Origin: Pinguiococcus pyrenoidosus
Lineage: Eukaryota > Sar > Pinguiophyceae > Pinguiochrysidales > Pinguiochrysidaceae
Direction: 5' to 3'
NCBI GenBank assembly: GCA_019677205.1
Contig: JAAMXY010000610.1
Span: 14,688-49,197 of the forward strand
DNA length: 34,510 nt
The notes beneath the pieces were generated by a model. The model was not told the origin of the DNA. It did no database searches and saw only the letters and a program-made list of their open reading frames with translations. Position 1 is the first letter of the stretch, and each line of letters opens with the position of its first letter. A program made the position numbers and the translations under genes. Positions 9,314 to 21,600 of the stretch are shown here, piece by piece.

Positions 9314-12150
9314 TCACAACTCCACATCTACAGCAAAGTGCAAGCCCCCGATATCATGTTTGTCCAGCTTTTGCCAGAATTGCTTGTGTCTGGCAGATGT
9401 CCACTCAAGCGCCACAGCCTCTTCGCACAGAGGCGCGGTCTTGATCTGGAAATCAGCACGCGACATCCCTTTGGCGGCCGCACGCTCTCTCGCCTTGTCC
9501 TCGTTCTTGATGGTGAGGCAGATGATCTGACTCTGCCCTTCCTTCACATGTCCGTAGGTGGGGTGCGCCCCAACGGCGTCAATCCAGTTGGTTTTCACCT
9601 TGTACACCAAGCACTCTGAGGAGTAGTTGCGCAGCTCAATTTGCAAAGCTGCTCTTGACCGCAGAGGCTCGTTCAATGGTCTCTGGAAGCAGATCGTAGT
9701 GCGAGGGTCCGCCACCTGCAGACACTCGACGCTCCCGAGGGTCTTGACGGGACTTGGGCGCGATTGAAGAGCACCTTCCCGCTGGCTAGTGCCTTCCGTC
9801 ACCGTTCGTTTGAGCTGCTCTTCGACCAGCGCAAGGCGATTCTGCAAGTCCAGGCGTCGCTTCTTCTCGTTTCTCGCGTGCTCTCTCAGGCGATTCTCGG
9901 CCTAGATGGTGTGCGCATGGAAAGAGCCAGATGAGCAACCGTCAACGACACGGGTGCCAACTCAACCACGCGTACCTCCTTCAACGCTCTCTCGGCGTCG
10001 GCGCGTTTACGTCTCTCGTGATGGAACGCCGCGACGACATCGTCTCGCTGGGAGGGCGATGCCATCCTGCGTACTTTTCTCTCTTTTACTTCCGGAGAAA
10101 GGTTCGGAAGAGCGGGATACTGCGTGCCACTTTGTGACCTGCGCGGCTGCGAGGCGGGCTTCTCCATTGGGCTTCCCCTGCTCGTCAGAAACAGTTCTCC
10201 GGAGAACCGTGCGTCATCGGCCGTTCTCAATACATCCCTCGCTTGCCGTCTTGTGCGTTTTCTCGTCCTCGAAGAAGCGGGAGCCGTGTCGGGGCGTTCG
10301 AGAAGCAGCGGCGTGGCGCAAGGCCGCGACGGTTTGGGGCGAGGGCGCGCCGGGCTCTCCATCGCAAAGAGAGTCATCCCCGCTTCCGAAGCTCGAGTGG
10401 AAGGCTTGCGCTTCCGCCCCGATCGCCGTACGTCTTGTTGGCTGGTTTGTGTTGCGTCTTTTGTCCTTCTCGGGACTGCTCGAGTGTCCNNNNNNNNNNN
10501 NNNNNNNNNNNNNNNNNNNNNTGGGGACATGGACTCGGTGAGCTGCTCGGAAAAGGGATCCCTCGTTACTGCGGCAGCGCCTCGGTTGCTGTGCTTATTC
10601 TCTTTCGCCACCGACGCCGCGTCTTTAGCAGCCGCGTCTCTTGCAGCCGCGTCTCGTGCAGCCCCGTCAATCGGAGCCCCGGCAATTGGAGCCCCGCCCC
10701 TTGCAGCAGGTTCACCAGTGCTCACTATGCCCGACGCCGACGACGACGACGACGATGACGCCGACGACGACGACGACGATGATGTCGATAAGGTTGGCTT
10801 TTCATTGCCTTTTCCGCCACCTCCTCCAACTGCCTTGGAAGCTGAGCAGACCTTGCTGGCGGTTGCTGGAGCTGAGGATCGGGCTTCCTGCTGATTTGTA
10901 GAAGATGTTGAAGAAGTCTTGGCAGGTACAAGCCGGACGTGCGCCACTGGTTCGGCAGGTCCGGAAGATCCATCGAGCAGGCTTGGATCCGCCAGACGCC
11001 TGGTGCTGCCATCAAGCAGCAGGACGCTGGCAGCCTTGTCGAAAAACGGACGCGATCGTGGGGTGTCCCGCACGGGGCTTCGCCGTGACAACACAGAAGC
11101 AAGCCGGTCCAGATCTTTGGTCGGCTTCATGCGCCAGGCGACATCACGGTTGCTTTTGAGCCTGTCCGGGCTTTTCCGTGGTAGCATCTTCCGCGTGGCA
11201 CTCGATGAGCGGCTTCCCGACTTCGCCGATGGTTGAACGCAAGGCGGAGTGCTCTTCGGCTCCGGTCTCTCCGGAGAATTAGGCGCCGTCAGCGTCTCCT
11301 CTTCTTCCCCGCCGTCGTCTCCAAGAGCCGACGCCTCCAGCTTCTCTTCCATTCGATCATACGGCGGCTTGGCAAGCTCGCCACGCGCTCGAAACTGCTC
11401 CAGCACCTCCAGCTTCCGCAGGAGGCGAGGAGGTTTGGTGACCCCCGGCACCTCCGGCTTCCTCGGCTGGCCACGGCTCTCCGCCTCGCAATCGCAGGGA
11501 GTCAAACTGTCGTGCAGGACAGCTCCGCAGCGAGGACACATGCCCGCGTCTGCAAACGCCGGCGGCGCGGCACAGACCTTCCCCTGATACACCGCCGGCG
11601 GCTCTTTGCCAAGCACCTGGTTCAGCATTTTGACTTCCGGCCTCGCTCTGACTTCTGCCTTCGTCTTGGCTTCCGCTTCCGCTTCCGCTTCCACTTCAAC
11701 TTCCGCTTCAACTCCAATTTCCATTTCCATTTCCAGCTCCATCTCAGGCGGCGGTGGCGGCTTCTTGGGTGACCGATCCGGCGGCGTTCTCCACTGCGTC
11801 GGCACCGCCACCGTCTCGTTGGACAGCAGTGGCGGATCTTCCGGAGTTTTCGCCGGCGATTCTGCCTGCCAAGAGCCGCCTTTCGCCTGTGAATCTTCCT
11901 GCGAGGCCAAGCAGACGACCTCCTGCGTGTCGAAGCGCTCATCCGCTTGAGAGCCGTCCTTGCGCTCTCTTGCGCCGGGCTTTAAAAGCGGCGCCTTGGC
12001 GCTGGCGGAGTCGCTGGACAGGGGCGTCCAGATCCGCGGCCTGGGCGAGCACTGGCTACTGCTGTCCGATGCGCAGCGCAGAGGCGCCTTAACGAAGCGA
12101 GCGGCGGAAGACTGCGGCTCCGACTCATCCGCGTCCACACAAAACAGCAT
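9314..12150 (-). CDS. MSP-domain protein with long disordered N-terminus and coiled coil
   Basis: Two minus-strand exons, 12150-9976 and 9901-9314, join in phase 0 across a 74-nt intron (donor GTACGC, acceptor ATCTAG) to about 920 residues. The N-terminal 700 residues are low-complexity: Pro-rich, a Glu/Ala/Val/Met run (about 136-170), poly-Ser, and Ala/Asp repeats. They include a small cysteine cluster (MCPRCG and PCDCE, residues 205-221) that could bind zinc. A coiled coil spans the splice (about 700-760). Residues about 784-903 resemble a major-sperm-protein/VAP-type beta-sandwich: LQVADPRTTICF, LQIELRNYSSECLVYKVKT and a YGHVKEGQSQIICLTI strand. MSP folds act as protein-interaction modules at membranes or cytoskeleton; the partner is unknown. 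ATG 12150 is the first after an in-frame TAG. A 32-base run of N (10490-10521) interrupts exon 1, so length and frame there are provisional. It is head-to-head with the dynein gene. Confidence 0.8.
10490..10521. other. Assembly gap (32 N)
   Basis: Thirty-two undetermined bases fall inside exon 1 of the MSP-domain gene, close to several repetitive coding stretches. Thirty-two is not a multiple of three, yet the frame is open and similar in character on both sides. The true gap length may therefore differ from the number of Ns. Confidence 0.98.
10732..10786. repeat. GAC/GAT trinucleotide run encoding poly-Ser on the minus strand
   Basis: A GAC/GAT-rich trinucleotide tract reads on the minus strand as TCG/TCA codons with an occasional GCG. 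It gives two blocks of serine broken by alanine in the disordered part of the MSP-domain protein. It is in frame and does not break the gene. Such tracts vary in length between alleles. Confidence 0.85.
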
Positions 12151-12651
12151 GGCGGACAGAGACGAAGCGCCACGCCAGGCCGTGCGCCACCCGTGGACCC
12201 CCTACGGCCCCAGACCTGCAGACATGCTCTCTGAGACCCGAGCGATGACGTCCGAGACGCTAAATACGATGAAGGCGAAGCTGCCTAGTCCGGCGCGGAG
12301 AGAGGGCGTTTAAAGTGTCCTCCGGAGCCCATCAAACGCAAAGCGCGGGAGGGCGGTTCCATCCTATGATTACTGTTACAAGCATCATTTTAGGAGTCTC
12401 CGGCTTCAAAGAGAGACGCCGGCGAACGAGAACCAGAGACGACGAAAACCGCATGTCCCGTTGACTGTTTCGTCGAAGACTTTCAAAGTCCTTGGCTTTC
12501 CCAGCTATCCTCCTCTTCTAAAGCTTCCTACCCGCTTTCAAATCTCGTAACGGCTTGATACGAAGACGTTCCACTCAGTAAGAACATCGCATCTCTCAGC
12601 AGAGAGTGACCGAATCTGTGGCGCCACTCTCGTGAACTGCGCCACCGGGCC
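12151..12651. promoter_or_regulatory. Divergent region between MSP-domain and dynein genes
   Basis: This 501-bp gap separates two ATGs pointing away from each other. It carries stops in all frames near the starts and no convincing small gene. It should contain both 5' UTRs and a shared promoter for the MSP-domain and dynein heavy chain genes. I see no named regulatory motif that I would defend. Confidence 0.4.
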
Positions 12652-15600
12652 ATGGATGGCTTCATCGCGGCCACCGAACCCGAGCGGGGCGCCTGGCTGC
12701 CCGCCAGCCTGCACAACAGGCCTCAGGACGGCGCCAACGCCAGTGCTGCCAACTTCCCATTGGCGACGCCAGCCAAGAACGCCTTCGAGCGCCTCGTGGC
12801 GGCGCAGACGCAGGTCCTGAAGCCTTGCCAAGACGAGCTGGAGCCAACGCTGCGGCTGCGGAAGGATCGCAAGGATGGAGAGATGCCCCGCGGAGTCGCA
12901 AGACGCAGAGTCCTGGAGGCCTACGCATGCGTGGACATCGCCGCGACGGTGCAGCAGAGGCTCCAAGCGGAGAACCTGCCCCACGAGTTCGTCCTCAAGC
13001 TAGGCAGTGCCGAGGAGGACGAAGTTGTGCCGCTGGAGGCCTTCTACGATGTCAGCAAGGAGGCCCTCTCCCCCGAGCAGTGGCGCGAGCGGCAGGCGGA
13101 CGTGGGAGTGCAGCGGCTGTGCGCACGGGCGATGCGCCAGGGAGTCCTTGTGGACGGTCAGCGAGTCACGCTGAAGTGCGCAGAGGCCTCGTGGGAACCA
13201 TGCGACGTCGTCACCTTCAAGGGCACCGACGACGAGGCCGAAGTCCGCTGGACTTCCGATGGCCAGGTCGGCAAGGTCCATCGGATGCTCCTCTGCATCA
13301 ACGCGGACGAGCCCGCCGGCTTTGTCGACCGCTTTATCCACACCGTCACCAAGCAGCAGGAGGCTCTGGCGCTCATCCAGCTGAACCTTGTCGCTCAGCT
13401 CATGCCCAGAGACGACCTCTGCGGCTTCTCGGATCGCCGCCAGGCCAAAGTCCTGGAGAAAGTACGTAATACCGGCCGCCACAGCTTTATCGCTCACCGA
13501 GACGCCTCGTCTGATGCTCTGCCCCGTCTTCCAAAAGGCCCTGTCCAAGGGGAGCGCGGACAACGGAGGATTCCGCCTCCTGCACGAAGCTGACGAGCAC
13601 TTTCGCGGGTCGCAGGCGAAGCTCCTGCTCCTGAAGCGCCTCCAAGGTGTCTCCAGCACAGACGGCGCTGCAGGTGGACTGCGCCGCGCATACAGCGACG
13701 TCGCCAACTGGCAAAAGCATTTCTCCACCTACATCGGGCACTGGAGGACGAACTACGATCCCAAGAAGGCGGCCGCACAGCAGAACGCCGCGAAGGCGGA
13801 GGATCCGATCGCGAGCACGCTGAGCCTTCTCGCCCCGCGGATGCTTTCGGCAAACGACTCGGTCCACGCCCCTTCGGAGAAGAAGCCCGTCGTCGTGCCC
13901 CCGTACTCGTTCGTGCGGCGCGTGACCCAGTTCTGCGCCAACTCGAGCATCGCGCAGGACCACATGGTGAAACTGAACCAGTTTCTCACCGCCGAGTGCG
14001 ACAACCTCAAGTCCCTTCGCCTCCTCGACACGCGGGGTTGGAGGTCGCTGGTGCCCTTCGAGTTCGCGAAGAGCCAGGCGCAGTACCGTACGCGGGAGGA
14101 AGAGCGGATTACCGACTGGCGCAGCAAGATTGCGACGAGAATCAACGAAAGCCTGCAGCAGATCCGCAAGGGCCTCTACTGCGTCAACGAGACTGACAAG
14201 ACCGCCTACTTCCTGTCGCGCCTCTACCGCGTCCTCAAGGGCTTCGACATGCAGCTCAACGATGCCATTAGCGGCGTCGTCGAGAAGTCTCTGGATGACT
14301 ACGTGGGCATGATCCGCGAGCGCTGCGACTGCGAGATCCTGGTTCGGCGTCCATCGGAGGTGCGCACCGTCTTCTCTGCCGAAGCAGCGGGCGGCGCCGA
14401 AGGCGACGTCGCCGAGAATCGCACGGAGGAGCTGGACGCCCCGCCGCCGCTTCTCAAGCTGTCGCTGCTCTTGGACGAGCGCTCGACCCGAAAAGGTCCA
14501 AGTGCGTCGCGGACCATCCGCCTCTCGCACTCCAAGGAGGAGGTGTGCCACCGACTGTCCTGCGTGCTGGACCTGTCGTTCCTCGGCTCCTTCGCGCCGC
14601 TGGAGCGGAGCATCATGAAGGGCCTGCACTTTGAGAACGACTTCCATCCCTTCTTCTCGCACCTGCCGGACGTCGTGGCGGACAAGAAGGCGGCGATCGC
14701 GAGCATCGCGGGTCGTGTGTACAAGAAGGTGGAGGAGCACGCGGATCTCTTCAACGAGTTCGCCGAGTTCTTCAATCTGCATCCGGCGGAGTACGTCCGC
14801 CACATCGTGCAGAACGAGCCGCTGGAGGTGCTCGAGCACCTGGTCGACAAGCACAGCCGCCAGATCGAGAGCGTCAAGAAGGCGATTCCGTGCGAGCCGG
14901 TCAAGTTCGGGAACTTGCTAAGCGTCGACTGCGGCATCATCCGCGACGAGATCCTCGGCCTGCTGACGGAATGCGTCGAGGGCCTCCTGACGCAGCACAT
15001 GCACCAAGTGGAACAGCAGGAGGCCGCCTTGTACGTGCAGTTCCAGCGCCTGCTGAGCAAGCTGGAGGCCGACCTGAACAGCATCGAGGACGTGGTGGCC
15101 ATGGAGCGCTTCATCCGCGTCAAGCTCGACGGCTTGCTGGGGCCGCTAGTCCTGCGTCTGCAGACGCTGGAGAAGAGCTGGCAGACCTGCGACCGCTTTC
15201 GTCACATGTGCCGCCACTCGCAGGTGCTGCTCCACGCGAAGACGCGCGCCATGCCGCATCGCATCCGCTGGCAGGTGGACCGCCTGCAGGACGTGATCGT
15301 GTCCAAGCGCGCGCTCTATCGCGACGTGCAGGTGGAGGACGAGAAGCGCCTCCGCGTGCAGATCGAGGACCTCACCAAGGTGGTGGATGAGATGCAGGGA
15401 GAGACCGACTTGACGCTGCTGGACCAACTCGCCGACAAGGCCCGCCGCATCGACGGGAATCTCAAGCAAGCAATCAAGGAAGCGGACAAGCTCACCAGCC
15501 GCAGCGCGCACTTCGACGCGGCGCACATCGGCGAGGCCGTGAAGAGCGCCGTCCAGGACGCCCTCGCCGCGGACAACGACGGTGACGAGTTGGCGCCGAA

Positions 15601-18600
15601 GGACAAGCTGGACAAGCTCCTGTTCAAGCTGCAGCCGTACTTGGACTTCTGGACGACAGCGTCGGAGTGGCTACGAACGGAGCGCACGTGGGCGAAGACG
15701 GCATTCTTCCTGCTCAACGCCAACGAGGTGGAGATGTGCGTGGATCGGTGCCGAGCCACCATCGAGCAGGTCCTCCGCCGCCTATCTCGCGATGGTGCGA
15801 CTGGCGCGAAGCTCTATCCCATCGCGGAGGATGTGCTCAAGGACATCAACACCTTCCGGCCGGATGTGCCGCTCATCGTGCTACTGCGCGAGCCGGGGCT
15901 GCGGGAGAGGCACTGGGCCGAGCTGTCGGAGCGCTGCAAGATGAGCCTCTTCGGCCTGGCCACGCCCGCGCACTCCACCAACACGTCCCTGGGAAACAAC
16001 ATGCATTCGTACACCACGCTGGACGACGTGCGGCGCACCATGAAGCTCCAGAGGCACTTCGCGACCATTGCCGAGGTGTCGGAGAAGGCCGCCAAGGAGT
16101 ACTCCATCGAGAAGACGCTGCAGCGCCTCCGCTCCGAGTGGGAGAGCAATCTCCTGGTACTGGAGCGACTGAAGGAGGACGCCAAGGCTGGCGACGGAAT
16201 GGCGCCCACGGCGGAGTCGAGCAAGGAGAACGCGCTCGAGAACATCCACGCAAAGGCACTGGCGTCCGAGGTGGCTCTCACGGGCGGCTTCGAGCTCGTG
16301 AGCAACGGCGACGCCATCCTCGAGATGCTGGAAGAGCACGAAGGTGTCCTGCACTCGATCCGCCATTCGCCGTTCCACCACCACTTCGACTCGCAGACGG
16401 AGTGGTGGATGGACCGCCTGAAGAGCATGACCAAGACCATCGACATGCTGCTTCGCGTTCAGGGCGTGCTGTCGCACCTTCTACCAGTGTTCGAGTCGTC
16501 GGACATCGGCAAGGCCATGCCGTTCGAGGCGAAGACCTTCGAGAACGTGTGCCGCCTCTGGATGAGCGTGACCGAGAGCGCACGCTCGCGGCCCAACGTC
16601 ACCAAGTTCGCGTCGGACAAGGTGTACAGCAACCTCAAGATCTGCTCGGACTACCTGGAGATGATCGAGCGCGGCCTGCACGACTACATGGACGCCAAGC
16701 GCTCGGTGTTCCCGAGGCTGTTCTTCCTGAGCAACCAGGAGCTTCTCAGCATGCTCTCCCATGCGCACAACCTGCAGGAGATCACGCCGCAGATCCGGAA
16801 GTGCTTCGACGGCATCAACAACGTGGGCGAGGGACGCCCCGCTTCGTCCACGGGAGAGAAGAAAGAGAAGATCCAAGCGGCCGTGTCGGACGCCCTGATG
16901 AAGAGGCAGTCGATGAAGCTGCAAAGCAAGGTGAACTCCGCCCTGAAGGGCAAGCTCCTCACGATCCTCAGGGCGAAGACAGCGGCGAATTCCTTCACGG
17001 ACGTCTTCAAGGCCGTCAAGGCAAAGGCCGGAGACGCTCCGCAGACGGAGGCCGACGCGGAGCAAAAGGACGACAACGCCGAGGCGACCATCGCCAGCGA
17101 CGACGTGGGCGACTTTCCCTCGACGCCCGAGCCGTCCGAAGGCGCGGCCCTCGAGGAGAAGAAGCTGGGCCAGATCACCACCATTGAGAGCCAGCGCGGC
17201 GAGACCGTCGTCCTCCTGAGTCCCGTCACCGTGCGGAATCAAGACATCGAGCACTGGTAAGATCCGTCGTCCTTCCCCTGTCTTTAGACCCCTCCCTCAC
17301 TCGCACTCTTTTCCTTCTCTCCTTCTCTCCTTCTCTCCTTCTCTGCTTCTCTCCTTCTCTCCTTCTCTCCTTCCTCTGCCGCTCCTTCCAGGCTGGTGGA
17401 CTTCGAGCGGAGCGTCGAAGTTACCATGAGGAAGCAGATCGGAGACGCGATGGCCGCCTATGCCCTGAAGGACCGGATCGCTTGGGCGAGCTCCTTTCCG
17501 CAGCAATGCGTGCTGGGCGTCCACGCGCGCTACTGGACACATCAGGTCGAAGCCGCGCTTCGCGCCGGCGCCGCTGCCTCTCGCGCGGCAAAGGCGTTTC
17601 AGCTGGAGAACGGCGGCGACCTGCAGTTCCGGCGGCTTCAGGACCAGATGGCGCACCAGCTCAAGGAGCTCGAGGATCTGTGCAAGGCGGTGCAGGAGCC
17701 GCAGACGTCGACGCTTCGCAGTATCCTGTCGGCGCTGGTCATCGCCAACGTCCACCATCGGGACGTGGTGAAGAAGCTGGTGGACGATCGCGTCGCGAGC
17801 GCTAAAGACTTCGCGTGGATTCAGCAGCTTCGCCACTACACAGCACGCGGCTCCTTGTACGCAGCATCGAAGGGGAAAACCGCAGCCAGCGCAACTTCCA
17901 GCCTCGGCGCACAGGTCTTGCTGCTGGAGATCGAGATGCTGACCACGCGGCGACCCTACGGCTACGAATACGTGGGCAACTTCCCGAGCTTGGTGATCAC
18001 GCCACTCACCGAGCGCTGCTTCCAGACCCTGCTGAACAGCCTGTCACTTGGCTACGGCGGAGCTCTTCTAGGTGGGTCGGACAAGCTCTGCGCGTGTCTC
18101 TCTGTCTCTGCCTGCCTTGTTTCCTATGCCACGTCCTGTCCGCGGATCATCGACCTATCACGACCGACTCTCACCACAACCCCGATTGACCATTCGAAGG
18201 CCCTGCTGGGACTGGAAAGACGGAGACGACGAAGTCGCTGGCGCATGCTCTGGCCAAGCACGTGTTCGTGTACAACTGCTCCCAGAGCTTCGACCTGAAG
18301 ACCATGGGCAACATCCTCAAGGGCCTGGTGTCCTCGGGCTGCTGGGGATGCCTCGACGAGTTCGACATGCTGGCGCCCGAGGTGCTCAGCGTGCTGGGCA
18401 TGCAGATCGCAGAGGTGCAAGCTGCCTGCCAGCGTAAGGACCTCCACGCCAACCTCGAGGGCCGCTCGGTTCACATCGACCGCTCCTTTGGCATCTTCGT
18501 CACGATGAATCCCGACTATGGCGGACGCAATGACCTGCCGCACTCGCTGCGCGAGCTGCTGCGGCCGGTGTCCATGATGGTGCCGGACTTCCTGCACGTG

Positions 18601-21600
18601 GTGGAGATCAGCTTCCTCAGCCTGGGCTTCACGCACGCGCTGGCGTGCGCGCGCAAGTGCATCCAGCTTCACCGCATCTGCGCCCAGCAGCTGCGACAGG
18701 AGGCACACTATGACTACAGCCTCCGCGCGCTGCTCTTCGTGGTGCACGCCGCCGGGAACTTGCGCAACAGCCACCTCCGCCACCGCCCTCATGACGACGA
18801 CTTCGAAGCGGCGAATGCCGAGGTGGACGAGATGCGCCTCGTCAAGCAGGCGCTGTACGTGGCCTTGAGTCCCAAGCTGGTGTCGGAGGACGTGCCTCTC
18901 TTCCACGACATCCTCAATGACTTCTTCCCCAAGAGGTCCTTGGACAGCTCGGCGTCCGACGGCAGCGCTCGGCCCAGTGAGACCACCGCCGTCCAGGACC
19001 TCGACATCGCGCTGGACCAGTCGTGCCACGACCTGGACCTGGTGCCGCATCCGCCGTTCCGCCAGAAGGTCCACGAGCTGCATCGCTGGCTGGACGGGCA
19101 GATGGGCATCTTCTTGGTGGGGCCACCCATGGTGGGCAAGACGTGCCTGTGGCGCTGCCTCCTGCAGGCCTTCAAGCATCTCGACGTCCAGACGGCCGAT
19201 ACCAAGGAGGTCAAGGCCGAGGTGGTGCACCCCAAGTCGCTGTCCATCGGGCAGCTGTACGGCTCCTTCGACGCCTCCACCAAGCAGTTCCGCGACGGCT
19301 GGCTCCCGGCGGTGCTGCGCCAGCAGCGCGAGACCTGCGACGACCTGTGGGTGGTGCTCGACGGCCCCGTCGAACCCAGCTGGGTGGAGCACCTGAACAC
19401 CGTGCTGGACGACACGCAGAAGCTGTGCCTGGAGAGCGGCGAAGTGTTGTCTCTGAAGCAGAGTCGCCACAGCGAGGACGACGGAGATCCACTGGCGCCC
19501 AGGACCCACTTCCTCTTCGAGACGGACACGTTGGCCAAGGCCAGCCCGGCCACGGTCAGTCGCGGCGGCGTGGTGTACGTGGAAGAGGTCGAGTTCTGGT
19601 GCCACGCCTTGTGGCGCAAGTGGCTGCAAAACCTGCGGCAGCAACTGCCTGGCGAGCCACCGATCCCGGCATGGATCGCACTGCGCGGCGGCATGCAGGT
19701 GTACACGACGCAGGAGGATCTGGACTTCTTGGAGAATCTGCTTGAGCACGTGTTGCCGGAGCTGCTGAACACGCAGCGCCAGTTCGACGCCTTGGTGCAG
19801 CTGCGGCCGGTGAGTGCCGTCAGTCTCCTCCTGCAGTTCCTGGAGACGTTCTTGCTGCTGGGCGCGGAGGACCTGTCGGACAAGTGGCAGAGCGAGGCGC
19901 GGTCTGTGACCGACGGCAACGAGCCGATGAGTCCGGAGACCTCGCGGGAGTGGCCGCGACGGCGCCAGCGCCTGCACGCCATGGTGGTCATGAGCCTGGC
20001 GTGGTCGCAAGGCGGCGGGCTGAGCAACAGCGCTCGCGGCCGCGCGTTGTACGCCGACAAGATCACGGACGCCTTGGACTCGTGGGCCAAGTCCACGGAC
20101 GACTCGGTGGCCTTCGACTTGGGCGACGCCAGTGTGTTCGACATGTTCTACGACTTCACGTCAGACGCCTGGCGCTCCTGGGCCTCTCTGCAGCCGGCGC
20201 TCCTGGACGGCGCGGCGGCGGCGGCGCCAAGTAGCGCGGTGTTCGTACCCACGGCGTCCAACATATCCAACATGTACATGATGCAGCTCATGACACGCGA
20301 GAGGGCGCTCATGGCGCAGGAGTCCAGCACCAGCCCGCTGGATTCCGTGCTGAATCTGCTGAGCGCCCGCGTGCTGCTGGCCGGGCCACCGTGCACGGGC
20401 AAGACGCTGGTCTCCCGCTTCTTCGTGGAGAACCTCCGGCTGTTCAACATGCCGCTTCGGCCGCTGCCGCCGCGACCCAATGCGGACGGCGACGCCGACG
20501 ACGACGACGTCGAAGCCAAGGTCAGCGCCCTCGGCTTCACGCCGCTGCACTACCGTCTGAGCGGCAGCACCTCCTTGAGCGGGGTTCAGTACTGGACTTT
20601 TGAGCGGCTGGAGCACTTCGCACCGCGAACCCAGGAGCTCACGCAGTTCGTGGTGCACCTCGATGACCTGAACGCCGCCGCGCCGGACGGAGGGCCCCTG
20701 GAGTTCTTCCGCCAGCTGGCCGAGAAGCACGTGGTGTCCAGCGCCAAGAGCGGCCAGAACCGCGGCGTGCTGCACGCGGCGTCGCACTGCAGCCTGGTGG
20801 CCACCATGAACAGCAACGCGCCGCGGCGGCCGTCGGAGCGCCTGCTGCGCCACTTCCTGTGCCTGGCGCAGGACCAGCTGGACGAGGACGTCATGCAGCA
20901 CATTCTCGCGGGACTGGTGGCACCGGTGAGCGACGCCGCCAGCGTGGCGGAGGCGACGCTGAAGAGCTTCCAGTTCATCGCGAGGGTGAACGAAGCGCAC
21001 AATCCCGGCCGCGGCAAGGTGCTGGCCAGCACGGGCTTCCGAGACCTCTGCGAGGCCATGCGCGGCATGCGAGGATTGCTGAGTCGCAGTCGCGGCGTCG
21101 GCAGCGACGCCCAGGACGTGGCCCGCTGCTGGACCCACGAGATGCTGCGCCAGTTCGGCGGCAAGCTTGTGTGTCCCGAGCTACGCCAGGGATGGCTCAG
21201 GTGCCTTCAGGAGAACGTACCGGGCGGTGCAGCCGTGTGGCCGCCGAACCCGGAGCAGCTGTGCTTCAGCTCGTTCCAGCACCGGGCGCCGGAGTTCTTG
21301 AGCGACGGCGCGCACGAGGCGCCCTACGAGGCGGTGGACGACTTGGCGGCGCTAGGCGAGATCGCGAGAGACTTCCTGCACGCCTTGCAGGCGGAGCGCA
21401 GCGCCAACGTGGCCAAGGTGGTCCTCTTCGAGGACGCGCTGGTCATGCTGTGCAAGCTCACAAGAGCCCTGGGAACACCTGGCAAGCATCTGGTGTTGGG
21501 CGGCTTCCCCGGGCGCGGCCGCCTGTCGCTGCTCAAGCTGGCCATCTTCATCGCGCACGGTGCGTTGGGCGAGCACTGCGTTGCGCTGCACACCGGCGAC

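Noticed and set aside
8712-9317. 201-residue minus-strand open frame and its neighbours
   Set aside because: It includes the translated minisatellite (repeated LPSCLV) and is antisense to the last SYCP2-like exon.
10124-10894. 256-residue plus-strand open frame across the N gap
   Set aside because: Antisense to the MSP-domain gene and made of its repeat tracts (poly-Asp opposite poly-Ser).
13487-14854. 455-residue minus-strand open frame
   Set aside because: Antisense of the dynein tail with typical shadow composition; the plus strand is a recognisable dynein here.
15667-17187. 506-residue plus-strand open frame in another frame
   Set aside because: An out-of-frame shadow of the dynein linker, rich in Gly/Arg/Ala. 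The same applies to similar frames at 20859-22097, 22302-23642 and 25041-26246.
17257-17391. CTTCTCTC array as a CRISPR-like or regulatory repeat
   Set aside because: There are no spacers, it lies between clear splice sites of a dynein intron, and it is a simple pyrimidine microsatellite.
18124-20010. 628-residue minus-strand open frame, and a 451-residue frame at 18789-20144
   Set aside because: Both are antisense to the dynein AAA1-AAA3 region. They are Leu/His/Arg-rich shadows caused by GC-rich third positions and show no domain.
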